From assembly GCA_018335875.1 (NCBI GenBank), contig JAGXRN010000025.1, positions 1 through 64,000 of the forward strand: DNA of 64,000 nucleotides. The letters are read 5' to 3'. This stretch comes from Dethiobacter sp. Lineage in GTDB: Bacteria; Bacillota; Dethiobacteria; Dethiobacterales; Dethiobacteraceae. The translations under genes were made by a program, and so were the position numbers. The notes beneath the pieces are model-generated. The model ran no database searches and was not told the origin of the DNA. It saw nothing but the letters and a program-made list of their open reading frames with translations. Below are positions 15,426 to 24,302 of the stretch, in pieces (positions within the stretch are counted from its first letter, which is position 1; every line of letters starts with the position of its first letter).

Positions 15426-16178
15426 ATGAAACAAATTGCTATTGCCGGAAAAGGCGGTGTGGGCAAGACAACTTTTACCGCCCTCATGCTGCGTTATCTG
15501 GTCAAAAACAAGCCGGGCAAATCCATCCTGGCCGTGGACGCAGACCCCAACGCCAACCTGAACGAGGCGCTGGGACTTGAAGTTGAAAACACCATCTCCA
15601 CCATCCTGGAAGACACAAAAAAACCAAACGCCATACCCACAGGTATGACTAAAGAGGTTTTCATTGAATTTAAACTGCAGGATGCGCTGGTGGAGACCAA
15701 GCATATCGACCTGCTTGTTATGGGCAACCCTCAGCGTTCAGGGTGTTACTGCTACCCCAACGACCTATTGCGCAAGCACCTGGAAACGCTGCGCAAGAAT
15801 TACGATTACGTGGCCGTGGACAATGAAGCGGGGCTTGAACATCTGAGCAGGCGCATCATTTCCGAAGTGGACACTCTCCTTGTTGTCAGTGACTCCAGCG
15901 CGCGCAGTATCCGTTCCGCGGGACGTGTGCACGAAATTGTGAAAGCTGTGGGGCTGGATGTAAAAGAACTTTACCTCGTGGTTACCAAGGTGCAGGGACA
16001 GGAAGTTGAAGAATTGCAAAGTGAAATAGAAAAAACGGGACTGACGCTAATCGGCGCCATCCCGCTTGACCCGCTGGTGGCGGAGTATGACCTGAAAGGC
16101 AAAGCTTTAATTGACCTGCCCGATGATGCCGCCTCTATTATTGCTGCTGATAAAATTTTCGACAAGCTTAGCCTTTAG
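15426..16178 (+). CDS. cooC: CooC-type nickel-insertion ATPase (CO dehydrogenase maturation)
   Basis: 250 residues, ATG 15426 behind GGGGAGG. Deviant Walker A KGGVGKTT (residues 9-16) places it in the SIMIBI/MinD class. DADPNANL follows, and the C-x-C pair in GCYCYPND (Cys107, Cys109) is the metal-bridging motif of CooC dimers. DNEAGLEHLSRR is the Walker B-like region. CooC or AcsF uses ATP to help load Ni into the C-cluster of anaerobic CO dehydrogenase/acetyl-CoA synthase. This implies a Wood-Ljungdahl enzyme elsewhere in the genome. It lies 36 bases behind the MoxR-VWA pair. Confidence 0.9.
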   Translation: MKQIAIAGKGGVGKTTFTALMLRYLVKNKPGKSILAVDADPNANLNEALGLEVENTISTILEDTKKPNAIPTGMTKEVFIEFKLQDALVETKHIDLLVMGNPQRSGCYCYPNDLLRKHLETLRKNYDYVAVDNEAGLEHLSRRIISEVDTLLVVSDSSARSIRSAGRVHEIVKAVGLDVKELYLVVTKVQGQEVEELQSEIEKTGLTLIGAIPLDPLVAEYDLKGKALIDLPDDAASIIAADKIFDKLSL

Positions 16179-16270
16179 CGGGGAGATGGCAATTTCCAGC
16201 GGTAGCGGGTTGCCAGTACCCCTCAATATTACCTGCCAGGCTGCAATCAAATTTTTGAAAGGTCGCACTG

Positions 16271-16960
16271 ATGCGGATAAAACAAAAAACCGCGATTCCC
16301 GGAGTCTTTATCGCACGCCCCAACCGTTTTGTGGCTCTGGTGTCAGTGGGCGATTCAGTGAGCCGGGCCCATATCGCCACCTCGGGCCGGCTGCATGAAC
16401 TGCTGGTGCCAGGCGCCAGGGTGCTGCTTGAACGTGCGCCGGATGGCCGCAGGACGGAGTTTAGCCTGCGGGCGGTGGAGTACAACGGTGTCCTTGTCAG
16501 CATCGACGCACAGCTGCCTAACCGACTGCTGGAGAAGGCTCTGAAGGGCAGGGAGCTTCCTCCTTTTGCCGACTGCGAGTTTCTAAGGCGTGAGCCTGCC
16601 TGGGGCAGCGGCAGGCTGGATTTTCTTCTGCTGGAGAGTGGAAACGCTGTTTACATTGAAGTCAAATCGGTTACACTGGTGGAGGGAAAGACGGCTCTTT
16701 TCCCCGATGCCCCTACGGAACGTGGCCGGCGCCACCTGCACAGCCTGTTGACCATTGCCCGCGGGGGGCAGCGCGCGGCTGTAATATTTGTAGTGCAGCG
16801 GGAGGATGCTGCCGTCTTTGCGCCCAACAGCGCCACTGACCCCTATTTTGCCGCTGCGCTGCAGGAGGCTGTGGCAGGCGGTGTTGAGGTGTATGCCTAC
16901 CGCTGCCGCGTGGAGAAAGACTATATCGAGCTTCTGCAGCGGCTGCCTGTAATGGTCTGA
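16271..16960 (+). CDS. sfsA: SfsA family DNA-binding/nuclease-like protein
   Basis: 229 residues, ATG 16271. An N-terminal OB-like domain (FVALVSVGDSVSRAHIATSG, R-L-x-E-L-L-x-P-G) is followed by a PD-(D/E)xK-type nuclease core: SGRLDFLL, then VYIEVKSVTLV and ALFPDAPTERG, the hallmark of SfsA. E. coli SfsA was named for sugar fermentation stimulation, and the family is now regarded as a DNA/RNA nuclease. It is in the same direction as cooC with a 92-base gap and precedes a phosphoribosyltransferase. Confidence 0.92.
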   Translation: MRIKQKTAIPGVFIARPNRFVALVSVGDSVSRAHIATSGRLHELLVPGARVLLERAPDGRRTEFSLRAVEYNGVLVSIDAQLPNRLLEKALKGRELPPFADCEFLRREPAWGSGRLDFLLLESGNAVYIEVKSVTLVEGKTALFPDAPTERGRRHLHSLLTIARGGQRAAVIFVVQREDAAVFAPNSATDPYFAAALQEAVAGGVEVYAYRCRVEKDYIELLQRLPVMV

Positions 16961-16982
16961 TTATTTTGCTGGAGGTGTGAAT

Positions 16983-17672
16983 ATGAACAGGCGTAAAGGA
17001 TACAAAAGCCGCCAGGAGGCGGGAGAGATTCTGGCCGACAGTCTTTTGACATACCGGGGTAAAAAGGGTGTGGTCCTGGCTGTTCCGCGGGGCGGAGTAC
17101 CGGTTGCCCTGCCTGTGGTCGAAGCGCTTGATTTTGAACTTGACATTATCATCCCGCGCAAGATAGGGGCGCCACACCAGAGTGAGCTTGCTGTGGGTGC
17201 GGTCTGCGAAGACGGCGAGGTGCTGCTTAACCCGCACCTGATCAGGTCGCTTGGCATCACTGATGATTACATAGATGAAGCAGCCGGCAGGGAGGTAAAG
17301 GAGATAAAAAGGCGCCTGGAAGCTTACCGGGGCACAAGCGCTCCGGCGGAAGTTGAAGGCAGGATAGTGATTGTAATCGACGACGGAGTGGCCACAGGCT
17401 TTACTATTACAGCTGCGCTGCAATCGGCAGCCCGCCGCCGCCCCGGCGAGTTGGTGCTGGCTGTACCGGTTGCTCCGCCGGATACACTTTCCATGCTGGC
17501 AAAGGAAGCCGATAATGTGGTCTGTCCGTACCAACCGGAAGTCTTTTACGCTGTGGGCCAATTCTACCAGGAGTTCCCCCAGCTCAAAGACGATGAGGTG
17601 CGTGAAATGCTGAGGCACTCAAGGCATGGAGAAAAAGGAATTAGCGCGCTGCAGTCGAATAAAGAGAGATAA
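16983..17672 (+). CDS. Phosphoribosyltransferase-like protein
   Basis: 229 residues from ATG 16983, ribosome site CTGGAGGTG. The PRPP loop is VIVIDDGVATGFT (about residues 123-135), the type I phosphoribosyltransferase motif, with the N-terminal RGGVPVALPV loop used by this uncharacterised group. These proteins are often encoded near dienelactone hydrolase or erythromycin esterase-like domains in other genomes and have no assigned substrate. No purine or pyrimidine pathway gene is adjacent. Confidence 0.85.
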   Translation: MNRRKGYKSRQEAGEILADSLLTYRGKKGVVLAVPRGGVPVALPVVEALDFELDIIIPRKIGAPHQSELAVGAVCEDGEVLLNPHLIRSLGITDDYIDEAAGREVKEIKRRLEAYRGTSAPAEVEGRIVIVIDDGVATGFTITAALQSAARRRPGELVLAVPVAPPDTLSMLAKEADNVVCPYQPEVFYAVGQFYQEFPQLKDDEVREMLRHSRHGEKGISALQSNKER

Positions 17673-17703
17673 ATGACCTTTAAGTCCGGAACGGGGGAAG
17701 ATA

Positions 17704-19299
17704 ATGAAAATTACATTTTGCGGAGGCGCCCGTACGGTTACGGGTTCTTCCTATTTGCTGGAGGCCGCCGGTAAAAAGCTGCTTATTGACTGCGGAATGT
17801 TTCAGGGAAGAAAGCGCCTGCAGGAAAGAAATACTAGCGACTACCCGTATAACCCCTCTGAGATCGACTATATTGTTCTGTCCCATGCCCATATTGACCA
17901 CTGCGGCTTAATCCCGAGGCTGATCAAGGATGGCTTTGGCGGACGTGTTCTTGCCACTAAAGCCACTGTTGACCTGGCGGGTATCATGCTACCCGACAGC
18001 GGCCACATCCAGGAGATGGAAACCGAGTGGCTAAACAGGAAAAACAGCAGGGCCGGCCGGCCGTTAGTAGAACCGCTTTATAGTGTGGATGATGCCTATG
18101 CTTCACTGCAGTACTTCGAGGGTATTGATTACCATGAGCTTTACCCGCTCTCACCTGGAGTGGCAGTAAAATTTTATGATGCCGGCCATATTCTCGGCTC
18201 GGCCATTATCGAGCTTACCGTCATAGAAAACGACAGACAGGAAAAAATAGTTTTTTCAGGCGACCTCGGCAAGTCTAACCAGCCTATCATCCGCGACCCT
18301 GACGTGGTGGAAGAAGCCGACTACCTGCTGCTGGAGGGGACTTACGGTATCCGTGAGCACGAGCACGAAGAACAGAAGTTGGAGATTCTGATTAAAGTTA
18401 TCAATGAAACTGTGAAAAAGCAGGGTAATATCGTGGTGCCCTCTTTTGCCGTGGGCAGGACACAGGAAATTCTTTATTACCTGAGCCGCCTGGTCAGAGA
18501 AAATAAAATCCCCAACCTGCCTATCTATATCGACAGCCCGCTGGCTATCTCAGCCACAGAGATTTTTTCCCGCCACCCCGAGTGTTTTGATCTGCGCATG
18601 CGTCAATTGCTGCACAACGGCGAGGACCCCTTCCATTTTCCCGAGGCAATCTATACCAGGACCGCCGAAGAGTCAATGCAGATAAATAACCTGCCCGGCG
18701 GCGCCCTTATCATCTCAGCCAGCGGCATGTGTGAAGCTGGACGTATTAAGCATCATCTCAAGCATAACCTCTGGCGCAAGGACTCCACCATCCTTTTTAT
18801 AGGCTACCAGGCGGAAGGGACACTTGGCAGGCAAATCAGGGATGGAGCTAAGACAGTCAGCATTTTTAAGGAAGAAATAATTGTACGTGCCAATATTGTG
18901 GGCATTGACGGTTTCTCAGCCCACGCCGACAGGACCGAGCTTATAGATTGGGTAAGAAAATTTCATAAAAAGCCAAAACAGCTTATCCTGGTGCACGGCG
19001 AGGAAGATGTGCTGACACACTTTGCCGCACATATCGAACAGGAGCTGGGACTGTCCACCTATATTCCTGAATATCTGGAAACGATAGAACTTCAAGATGT
19101 TAGTCCTGTGGTGACATCCCCCGCGCACGCGGCAGCAAGTCAGAAAGCAGGCCGGATTCTTAATGTCTGGCAGGAGATGTCCGGAGATTTTACAAAACGC
19201 CTGGAGTATATGCTCAGTGAAGAACAGGACGAAGAACGCTTGCTGCAGCTTGAGCGTGAACTGGAAGCCCTCAAGCTGAAACTGGCGCAAAATTTTTAG
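17704..19299 (+). CDS. Beta-CASP metallo-beta-lactamase exonuclease-like protein (CPSF/RNase J class)
   Basis: 531 residues, ATG 17704 behind CGGGGGAAG. The metallo-beta-lactamase motif HAHIDH (61-66) is preceded by LLIDCGMFQGRK, and HILGSAIIEL, FSGDLGK and the beta-CASP motifs (YIDSPLAI, SASGMCEAGRIKHHL, DGFSAHADRTEL) follow. A C-terminal, coiled-coil-prone tail (about 470-531) is extra. This is the MBL RNA-processing family with the KH-less architecture of YSH1/CPSF-73-like bacterial proteins. It presumably degrades or processes RNA, though the target is unknown. It lies 31 bases behind the phosphoribosyltransferase. Confidence 0.92.
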   Translation: MKITFCGGARTVTGSSYLLEAAGKKLLIDCGMFQGRKRLQERNTSDYPYNPSEIDYIVLSHAHIDHCGLIPRLIKDGFGGRVLATKATVDLAGIMLPDSGHIQEMETEWLNRKNSRAGRPLVEPLYSVDDAYASLQYFEGIDYHELYPLSPGVAVKFYDAGHILGSAIIELTVIENDRQEKIVFSGDLGKSNQPIIRDPDVVEEADYLLLEGTYGIREHEHEEQKLEILIKVINETVKKQGNIVVPSFAVGRTQEILYYLSRLVRENKIPNLPIYIDSPLAISATEIFSRHPECFDLRMRQLLHNGEDPFHFPEAIYTRTAEESMQINNLPGGALIISASGMCEAGRIKHHLKHNLWRKDSTILFIGYQAEGTLGRQIRDGAKTVSIFKEEIIVRANIVGIDGFSAHADRTELIDWVRKFHKKPKQLILVHGEEDVLTHFAAHIEQELGLSTYIPEYLETIELQDVSPVVTSPAHAAASQKAGRILNVWQEMSGDFTKRLEYMLSEEQDEERLLQLERELEALKLKLAQNF

Positions 19300-19311
19300 G
19301 AGGGATGCTCT

Positions 19312-19740
19312 GTGAGTACTGAGTGGGATATTCAGTCCATACTGCCGCACCGCTATCCTTTTCTGCTGGTTGACCGCCTGCTGGAGGTTGTGCCTGGTGA
19401 ACGTGCTGTTGGAATAAAAAATGTAACCATCAATGAGCCCTTTTTCCAGGGTCATTTCCCCGGTTTCCCGGTAATGCCCGGCGTCCTGATTGTGGAGGCT
19501 ATGGCCCAGGTAGGCGCTGCGGCTATACTTGGCATGCCGGAGAATAAAGGCCGGCTTGCACTTTTTACCGGTATTGACAACCTTCGTTTTAAACGTCAGG
19601 TGGTGCCGGGCGATACACTGCGCCTTGAGCTGGAGATAACAAAAATACGGGGGCCCATCGGCAAAGGCCGCGGTACGGCCACCGTTGACGGAAAAGTGGC
19701 AGCCGCCGGCGAGCTGATGTTTGCGCTGGTGGACCAGTAA
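19312..19740 (+). CDS. fabZ: 3-hydroxyacyl-ACP dehydratase FabZ
   Basis: 142 residues, GTG start 19312 with AGGAGGG before it. The hotdog-fold active site [20 protein letters not shown] (residues 47-66) holds the catalytic His48 and Glu62. FabZ dehydrates 3-hydroxyacyl-ACP in the type II fatty acid cycle. It stands 12 bases behind the beta-CASP gene, away from the main fab cluster. Confidence 0.97.
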   Translation: MSTEWDIQSILPHRYPFLLVDRLLEVVPGERAVGIKNVTINEPFFQGHFPGFPVMPGVLIVEAMAQVGAAAILGMPENKGRLALFTGIDNLRFKRQVVPGDTLRLELEITKIRGPIGKGRGTATVDGKVAAAGELMFALVDQ

Positions 19741-19748
19741 AATTATAT

Positions 19749-19777
19749 TTGACAGAATAACCTGCATCCGTTATCAT
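19749..19777 (+). promoter_or_regulatory. Sigma-A type promoter of the metK transcript
   Basis: TTGACA (19749-19754), 17-base spacer, TATCAT (19772-19777), about 24 bases before the riboswitch. Confidence 0.8.
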
Positions 19778-19800
19778 TTAACTGCAAACACAACTTAATA

Positions 19801-19909
19801 CTCTTATCCAGAGAGGTGGAGGGAATGGCCCGATGAAACCCGGCAACCGGACTTTTAGTCACGGTGCCAATTCCAACAGGGTGGGATACTATCCTGGTAG
19901 ATAAGAGAG
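19801..19909 (+). promoter_or_regulatory. SAM-I (S-box) riboswitch aptamer
   Basis: The S-box conserved blocks are all present in order: CTCTTATC opening P1, AGAGAGGTGGAGGGA, TGGCCCGATGAAACC, GGCAACC, GGTGCCAATTCC, the pseudoknot partner region and the closing GATAAGAG. Binding of S-adenosylmethionine stabilises P1 and allows the downstream terminator. Transcription of metK therefore stops when SAM is plentiful, a classical feedback loop. Confidence 0.97.
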
Positions 19910-19922
19910 GTACTCCGAAAGG

Positions 19923-19954
19923 AACCTCTTGATATCCAAAGAGGTTTTTTTTTG
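19923..19954 (+). terminator. Riboswitch-controlled terminator
   Basis: AACCTCTT (19923-19930) / AAGAGGTT (19939-19946), then a nine-base T tract. The 3' side of P1 plus GAGAGGTACTCC can form the competing antiterminator with the 5' stem AACCTCTT. Confidence 0.93.
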
Positions 19955-20001
19955 TTTAAAGCGATGCAGTTTGCGTCAACCTAAGCTTAGGAGGAATAAA
20001 A

Positions 20002-21198
20002 ATGGGCAAAACCTTTTTGTTTACCTCAGAATCGGTGACTGAAGGCCACCCTGATAAAGTTGCCGACCAGATTTCAGATGCCATTTTGGACGCCATTATC
20101 GGCCAGGATCCAATGGCCCGTGTGGCGGCGGAGACGTCTGTTACAACCGGCCTTGTTTTGGTAGCCGGAGAAATAACTACTTCCTGTTATGTTGATATTC
20201 CGCAGGTGGTCCGCAGCACAGTAAAAGGAATTGGCTATACAAGGGCCAAATACGGTTTTGATGGCGACACCTGCGCAGTGCTCACCGCCATTGACGAGCA
20301 GTCCCCAGATATCGCGCTTGGCGTAAACCAGTGCTTTGAGTCCAAGAGCGGAGAATTTAAAGATGAAAAACTTGACGCCATCGGCGCCGGCGACCAGGGC
20401 ATGATGTTTGGCTTTGCCTGCAATGAAACCCCTGAACTTATGCCGCTGCCCATTGCCATGGCCCACAAGCTGGCCAGGCGCCTGGCCGAGGTGCGCAGGG
20501 AAAAAATACTACCCTATCTCCGTCCTGACGGTAAGACGCAGGTTACAGTAAAGTATGTGGACGGCAAGCCCCAGAGTATAAACACCATAGTTGTTTCAGC
20601 CCAGCACAGGGATGATGTGAGCCTCGATAAAATAAGGAAGGACATCCTGCAAAATGTGGTTTACCCTGTAGTGCCCGGACATTACCTGGTCAGCGACACC
20701 AATTATTATGTCAACCCTACAGGACGTTTTGTAGTGGGAGGCCCACAGGGCGACGCCGGCCTTACAGGACGTAAAATAATCGTCGATACCTACGGTGGTT
20801 ACGCCCGCCACGGCGGAGGCGCTTTTTCCGGCAAGGACCCGACAAAAGTTGACCGCTCAGGGGCGTATGCCGCGCGCTATGTAGCTAAAAACCTGGTGGC
20901 CGCCGGCCTGGCAGACAAGTGCGAGGTGCAGATTGCCTATGCCATCGGCGTGGCTAAACCTCTCTCACTGTTAGTAGAGACTTTCGGCACGGCCAAAATC
21001 GAAGAGGAAAAAATTGAAAAACTGATCAGGGCCATTTTTGACCTGCGCCCGGCGGCAATCATCCGCGACTTGGAACTCCGGCAGCCTATATACAGGCAGG
21101 TTGCAGCCTACGGCCATTTTGGCCGCGAGGACCTTAATCTGCCCTGGGAGCGCACAGACAAAGCAGAGCTCCTGCGCAGTGAGGCCGGCCTGGCCTAG
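20002..21198 (+). CDS. metK: S-adenosylmethionine synthase MetK
   Basis: 398 residues, the normal family length, ATG 20002 with TTAGGAGG. Signatures: [20 protein letters not shown] near the N-terminus (ATP site), [15 protein letters not shown], and [19 protein letters not shown] for the phosphate-binding glycine loop. The enzyme makes SAM from methionine and ATP. It is monocistronic between the SAM riboswitch and a terminator. Confidence 0.98.
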   Translation: MGKTFLFTSESVTEGHPDKVADQISDAILDAIIGQDPMARVAAETSVTTGLVLVAGEITTSCYVDIPQVVRSTVKGIGYTRAKYGFDGDTCAVLTAIDEQSPDIALGVNQCFESKSGEFKDEKLDAIGAGDQGMMFGFACNETPELMPLPIAMAHKLARRLAEVRREKILPYLRPDGKTQVTVKYVDGKPQSINTIVVSAQHRDDVSLDKIRKDILQNVVYPVVPGHYLVSDTNYYVNPTGRFVVGGPQGDAGLTGRKIIVDTYGGYARHGGGAFSGKDPTKVDRSGAYAARYVAKNLVAAGLADKCEVQIAYAIGVAKPLSLLVETFGTAKIEEEKIEKLIRAIFDLRPAAIIRDLELRQPIYRQVAAYGHFGREDLNLPWERTDKAELLRSEAGLA

Positions 21199-21240
21199 CT
21201 GTTAAGCAAAAAATGCATATCCCGGCTATAAAACAGTATG

Positions 21241-21277
21241 AAAAAAGGTGAGGAACTGCATGCCCCACCTTTTTTTC
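21241..21277 (+). terminator. Terminator of metK
   Basis: AAAAAAGGTG (21241-21250) faces CACCTTTTTTT (21266-21276). The 21199-21468 interval otherwise holds no convincing gene. A 67-codon ORF (21238-21441) starts inside this hairpin without a ribosome site, and I do not accept it. Confidence 0.8.
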
Positions 21278-21468
21278 ATGTAATGCTATTTTTACACTTA
21301 AAGTGTGCCGTAATGACTAAAAATGCTGCTGTATCTGCAGCAAGTATTTTTACTGTTTTGTCGTGCTGTGAAAAATGCCTGCTACTTTTGACTGCAAAAG
21401 AACTCAATCGCGCCAACTTCAAACTTCCGGAGCAGTTTTAATGTAAAGACACGCCGCAAACTCACCGA

Positions 21469-21498
21469 TTGCAGCCTGCACGGGAACCCTTTTATAAT
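21469..21498 (+). promoter_or_regulatory. Promoter of the DUF1659/DUF2922 operon
   Basis: TTGCAG (21469-21474), 18-base spacer, TATAAT (21493-21498). Confidence 0.6.
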
Positions 21499-21539
21499 GG
21501 GGTTGACCGTACGGTAAAAGAGCAAAGGGGGTGAATTTG

Positions 21540-21764
21540 TTGGCTGTTACTCTTTCTCCCGGCTATACGCGCTGCCAGGCAAGAATGCAAAATGGTGTAG
21601 ATGATCAAGGGGATCCTGTTTATGTCAACCGTATATTTACAAGAATCCGCCCTACTGCCAGCCATCAGGATATCTACGATGTTATCGAGGGCCTGCTAAG
21701 CTTGCAGTCACTGCCGGTGATCACACTGCGACGCCTGGATGACGGTGAATTGGTTAATGAGTAA
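21540..21764 (+). CDS. DUF1659 domain protein
   Basis: 74 residues if translated from TTG 21540, which lies seven bases behind AAAGGGGGTG; GTG 21531 would overlap the ribosome site. LSPGYTRCQARMQNGVDDQG and YVNRIFTRIRPTAS are characteristic of DUF1659, small proteins of unknown function usually paired with a DUF2922 gene in Firmicutes, as here. The acidic C-terminus ends in LVNE. Confidence 0.85.
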   Translation: MAVTLSPGYTRCQARMQNGVDDQGDPVYVNRIFTRIRPTASHQDIYDVIEGLLSLQSLPVITLRRLDDGELVNE

Positions 21765-21798
21765 ACTCATATTTTAGCAAGTTAGGGAGGTGAAGTTT

Positions 21799-22017
21799 GT
21801 GCAAACCCTGCAGTTAGTTTTCCGCAATGAAGAAGGCACCTTGTATACACTGTCTCTCGCCAATCCCAGGCAGGACCTGGAGCCGCTGGATGTGGGCATA
21901 GTAATGGATGCCTTGATTGACAAAAATATCTTCCACACCGCAGGGGGCGCTGTTGCTGAAAAGGTGCGCGCCCGCCTGGTAACACGTGAGATGGAGGAGA
22001 TCGTTTCTTATATCTAA
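21799..22017 (+). CDS. DUF2922 domain protein
   Basis: 72 residues from GTG 21799 behind AGGGAGGTG. Landmarks: LQLVFRNEEGTLYTLSLANP, then R-Q-D-L-x-P-L-D, and V-x-x-A-M/L-D-x-x-I-x-x-N-I-F. This is the standard partner of DUF1659. The two are co-transcribed, with 34 bases between them, and end at a hairpin. The biological role is unknown. Confidence 0.88.
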   Translation: MQTLQLVFRNEEGTLYTLSLANPRQDLEPLDVGIVMDALIDKNIFHTAGGAVAEKVRARLVTREMEEIVSYI

Positions 22018-22023
22018 CTCTTT

Positions 22024-22048
22024 GGGAGGCTTTTGCCTCCCTTACTAT
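22024..22048 (+). terminator. Terminator of the DUF1659/DUF2922 operon
   Basis: GGGAGGC-TTTT-GCCTCCC (22024-22041), followed by a weak T-rich tail. Confidence 0.7.
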
Positions 22049-22113
22049 TTACTTTTAACAAAGGAAGGATTATAAGTTTGCAGTGTTGAATACTAACCGG
22101 CGGGAGGGGAATT

Positions 22114-24282
22114 ATGCCTACACTGGAAGGCACCTTGGAAAGAATAAGTTTTTATAATGATAAGACGCTGTTTATGGTGGCACGCCTGCGTTCGGACGAC
22201 GATGAATTGTGTACTATCATCGGCAACATGCCACTTTTAAGCGCCGGGGAGAAACTGCGCCTGCAGGGTGAGTGGTCACAGCATCCTGATTATGGGCGCC
22301 AGTTTAAGATCCAAACGTATGAGGTGCTTATGCCGCGCAATCTAAAGGGCATCAGGCGCTTTTTGGCATCAGGCCTGATTAAGGGAGTGGGCCCGGCCAC
22401 AGCGGAAAAAATTGTGGAACATTTTGGGCCGGCGACACTGGACATCATTGAAAGAGAGCCTCTGAGGCTGACGGAGGTTGAGGGGATAGGAGAAAAAAAA
22501 GCGGCGATGATTGCGGAAAGTTTAAAAGAGCGCCGGGAAGTAATGAAAGTAATGTCTTTTCTGCAGGGATACGGGGTGGGCACCGGCTATGCAACCAGGA
22601 TTTACAGGCGCTACGGCGATGATACAGTTGCCAGGGTCACAGAAAACCCCTACAGGCTGGCAGAGGACGTTTTTGGCGTGGGCTTTCGCACCGCTGACAA
22701 AATCGCCCTTGAAATGGGCTTGGCTTCCGATTCACCGCACCGCATCCGCGCCGCTCTCCTCTACCTGTTAAACCAGGCCCAGGATGAGGGCCACCTTTAT
22801 CTGCCGCAGCAGGAACTGGCTGACAGGGTGATTGAGGCGCTTGGCGCCGCTGATAATTGTGTAGACGAAGAGGCAATTGCCCGACAGCTCGGCAGGCTGC
22901 TTGGCGATGGTTACCTGGTGCTTGAGAGCCTGGGTGGAGAAGATGCGGTTTATCTTTCACATCTTTTTCAGGCGGAAAAATATGTGGCAGAGCGCCTGCG
23001 CGGATTGGCCGCGTTCCAGCATACACTGCCTGCAGGCCGGGGCCTCCCGGAGGCAGACGGCATAGAACTGGCCCAGGGACAGCGGCAGGCAGTAGCCATG
23101 GCGCTTGAATCAGGCCTGTTGGTGGTAACGGGTGGCCCGGGCACAGGCAAGACAACTACGATTAAAGCGCTTTTGACTCTGTTTCAGCAGCATGGGCTGG
23201 AAGTGATGCTTGCCGCACCCACCGGGCGGGCAGCCAAGAGGATGACCGAGGCCACCGGCCTGGAGGCAAAAACAATCCACAGGCTGCTGGAGTTTACATA
23301 CACGGAAGGGGAGGGCTACCGTTTTCAGCGAGATGATACGCGGCCGCTAAAAGCACACGTTATCATTGTTGATGAAGTATCCATGGTGGACCTTCTGCTT
23401 TTTTATCACCTGCTGAAAGCAATTCCGGCGGGTTGCAGGCTGATCCTGGTGGGCGACATGGACCAGTTGCCTGCTGTGGGTGCGGGCAATGTGCTGCGTG
23501 ATATCATTGCTTCAGGTGCTGTGCCTGCGGCCAGGCTTGACCGTATTTTCCGCCAGGCTGATTCCAGCACCATTATTACCAACGCGCACCGTGTCAATAC
23601 CGGGCAGATGCCGTTTGTGGAGGGCAACTCAAGCGATTTTTACTTTATGCCTGAAAGTGAACCCGGCAAGGTAGTGGAGATGATCCTGGAGTTGTGCAGC
23701 CGACGTCTGCCTCGCTACCGCAACAGGGATCCAATTGATGATATCCAGGTTCTAAGCCCAATGCGCCGGCATATACTTGGGGTGGAAAATCTAAACCTTA
23801 AACTCCAGCAGGAGCTGAACCCGCCTGCTCCTCATAAGCCGGAAATACAGATGGGCAGCGCCCATTTCCGGCTGGGCGATAAGGTGATGCAGATCCGTAA
23901 TAACTACCAGAAAGAGGTATTTAACGGCGATATTGGCCGCATCACTTACATTAACAGTGACGACGGTGAAATCCATGTGCTTTATCCTGATGTGGGCGGG
24001 GAGAGGGAAGTGATCTACGACCTGACTGAGCTTGATGAACTGGTACTGTCCTATGCAGTTTCTGTCCACAAAAGCCAGGGCAGCGAGTACCCGGTGGTGG
24101 TTCTGCCGGTGGTGACTCAGCACTACATAATGCTGCAGAGAAATTTGCTTTACACTGCTATCACCCGGGCCAAGGAGCTTGTCGTGCTGATAGGCACCAA
24201 GAAAGCGCTGGCCATAGCTGTGCGAAACAATAAAGTAGAGGCACGCTATACGCGACTTGCTGCCAGATTGGCAGAAAATTAA
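22114..24282 (+). CDS. recD2: RecD2-type ATP-dependent DNA helicase
   Basis: 722 residues, ATG 22114 behind CGGGAGGGG. An N-terminal OB-like part, then tandem helix-hairpin-helix repeats (LIKGVGPATAEKIV, VEGIGEKKAAMI, GVGFRTADKIA). Superfamily 1B motor: Walker A GGPGTGKTTT (about residues 339-348), Walker B HVIIVDEVSMVD, and the SH3-like and UvrD-like C-terminal motif YAVSVHKSQGSEYPVVV. RecD2 is the RecBC-independent 5'-3' helicase of Firmicutes, with a role in repair and replication stress. Its stop is 20 bases before comF. Confidence 0.95.
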   Translation: MPTLEGTLERISFYNDKTLFMVARLRSDDDELCTIIGNMPLLSAGEKLRLQGEWSQHPDYGRQFKIQTYEVLMPRNLKGIRRFLASGLIKGVGPATAEKIVEHFGPATLDIIEREPLRLTEVEGIGEKKAAMIAESLKERREVMKVMSFLQGYGVGTGYATRIYRRYGDDTVARVTENPYRLAEDVFGVGFRTADKIALEMGLASDSPHRIRAALLYLLNQAQDEGHLYLPQQELADRVIEALGAADNCVDEEAIARQLGRLLGDGYLVLESLGGEDAVYLSHLFQAEKYVAERLRGLAAFQHTLPAGRGLPEADGIELAQGQRQAVAMALESGLLVVTGGPGTGKTTTIKALLTLFQQHGLEVMLAAPTGRAAKRMTEATGLEAKTIHRLLEFTYTEGEGYRFQRDDTRPLKAHVIIVDEVSMVDLLLFYHLLKAIPAGCRLILVGDMDQLPAVGAGNVLRDIIASGAVPAARLDRIFRQADSSTIITNAHRVNTGQMPFVEGNSSDFYFMPESEPGKVVEMILELCSRRLPRYRNRDPIDDIQVLSPMRRHILGVENLNLKLQQELNPPAPHKPEIQMGSAHFRLGDKVMQIRNNYQKEVFNGDIGRITYINSDDGEIHVLYPDVGGEREVIYDLTELDELVLSYAVSVHKSQGSEYPVVVLPVVTQHYIMLQRNLLYTAITRAKELVVLIGTKKALAIAVRNNKVEARYTRLAARLAEN

Positions 24283-24302
24283 TTTAAAGGAGCGCGTATC
24301 TA

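Noticed and set aside
21238-21441. 67-codon ORF behind metK
   Set aside because: It starts inside the metK terminator hairpin, lacks a ribosome site and has no family likeness.
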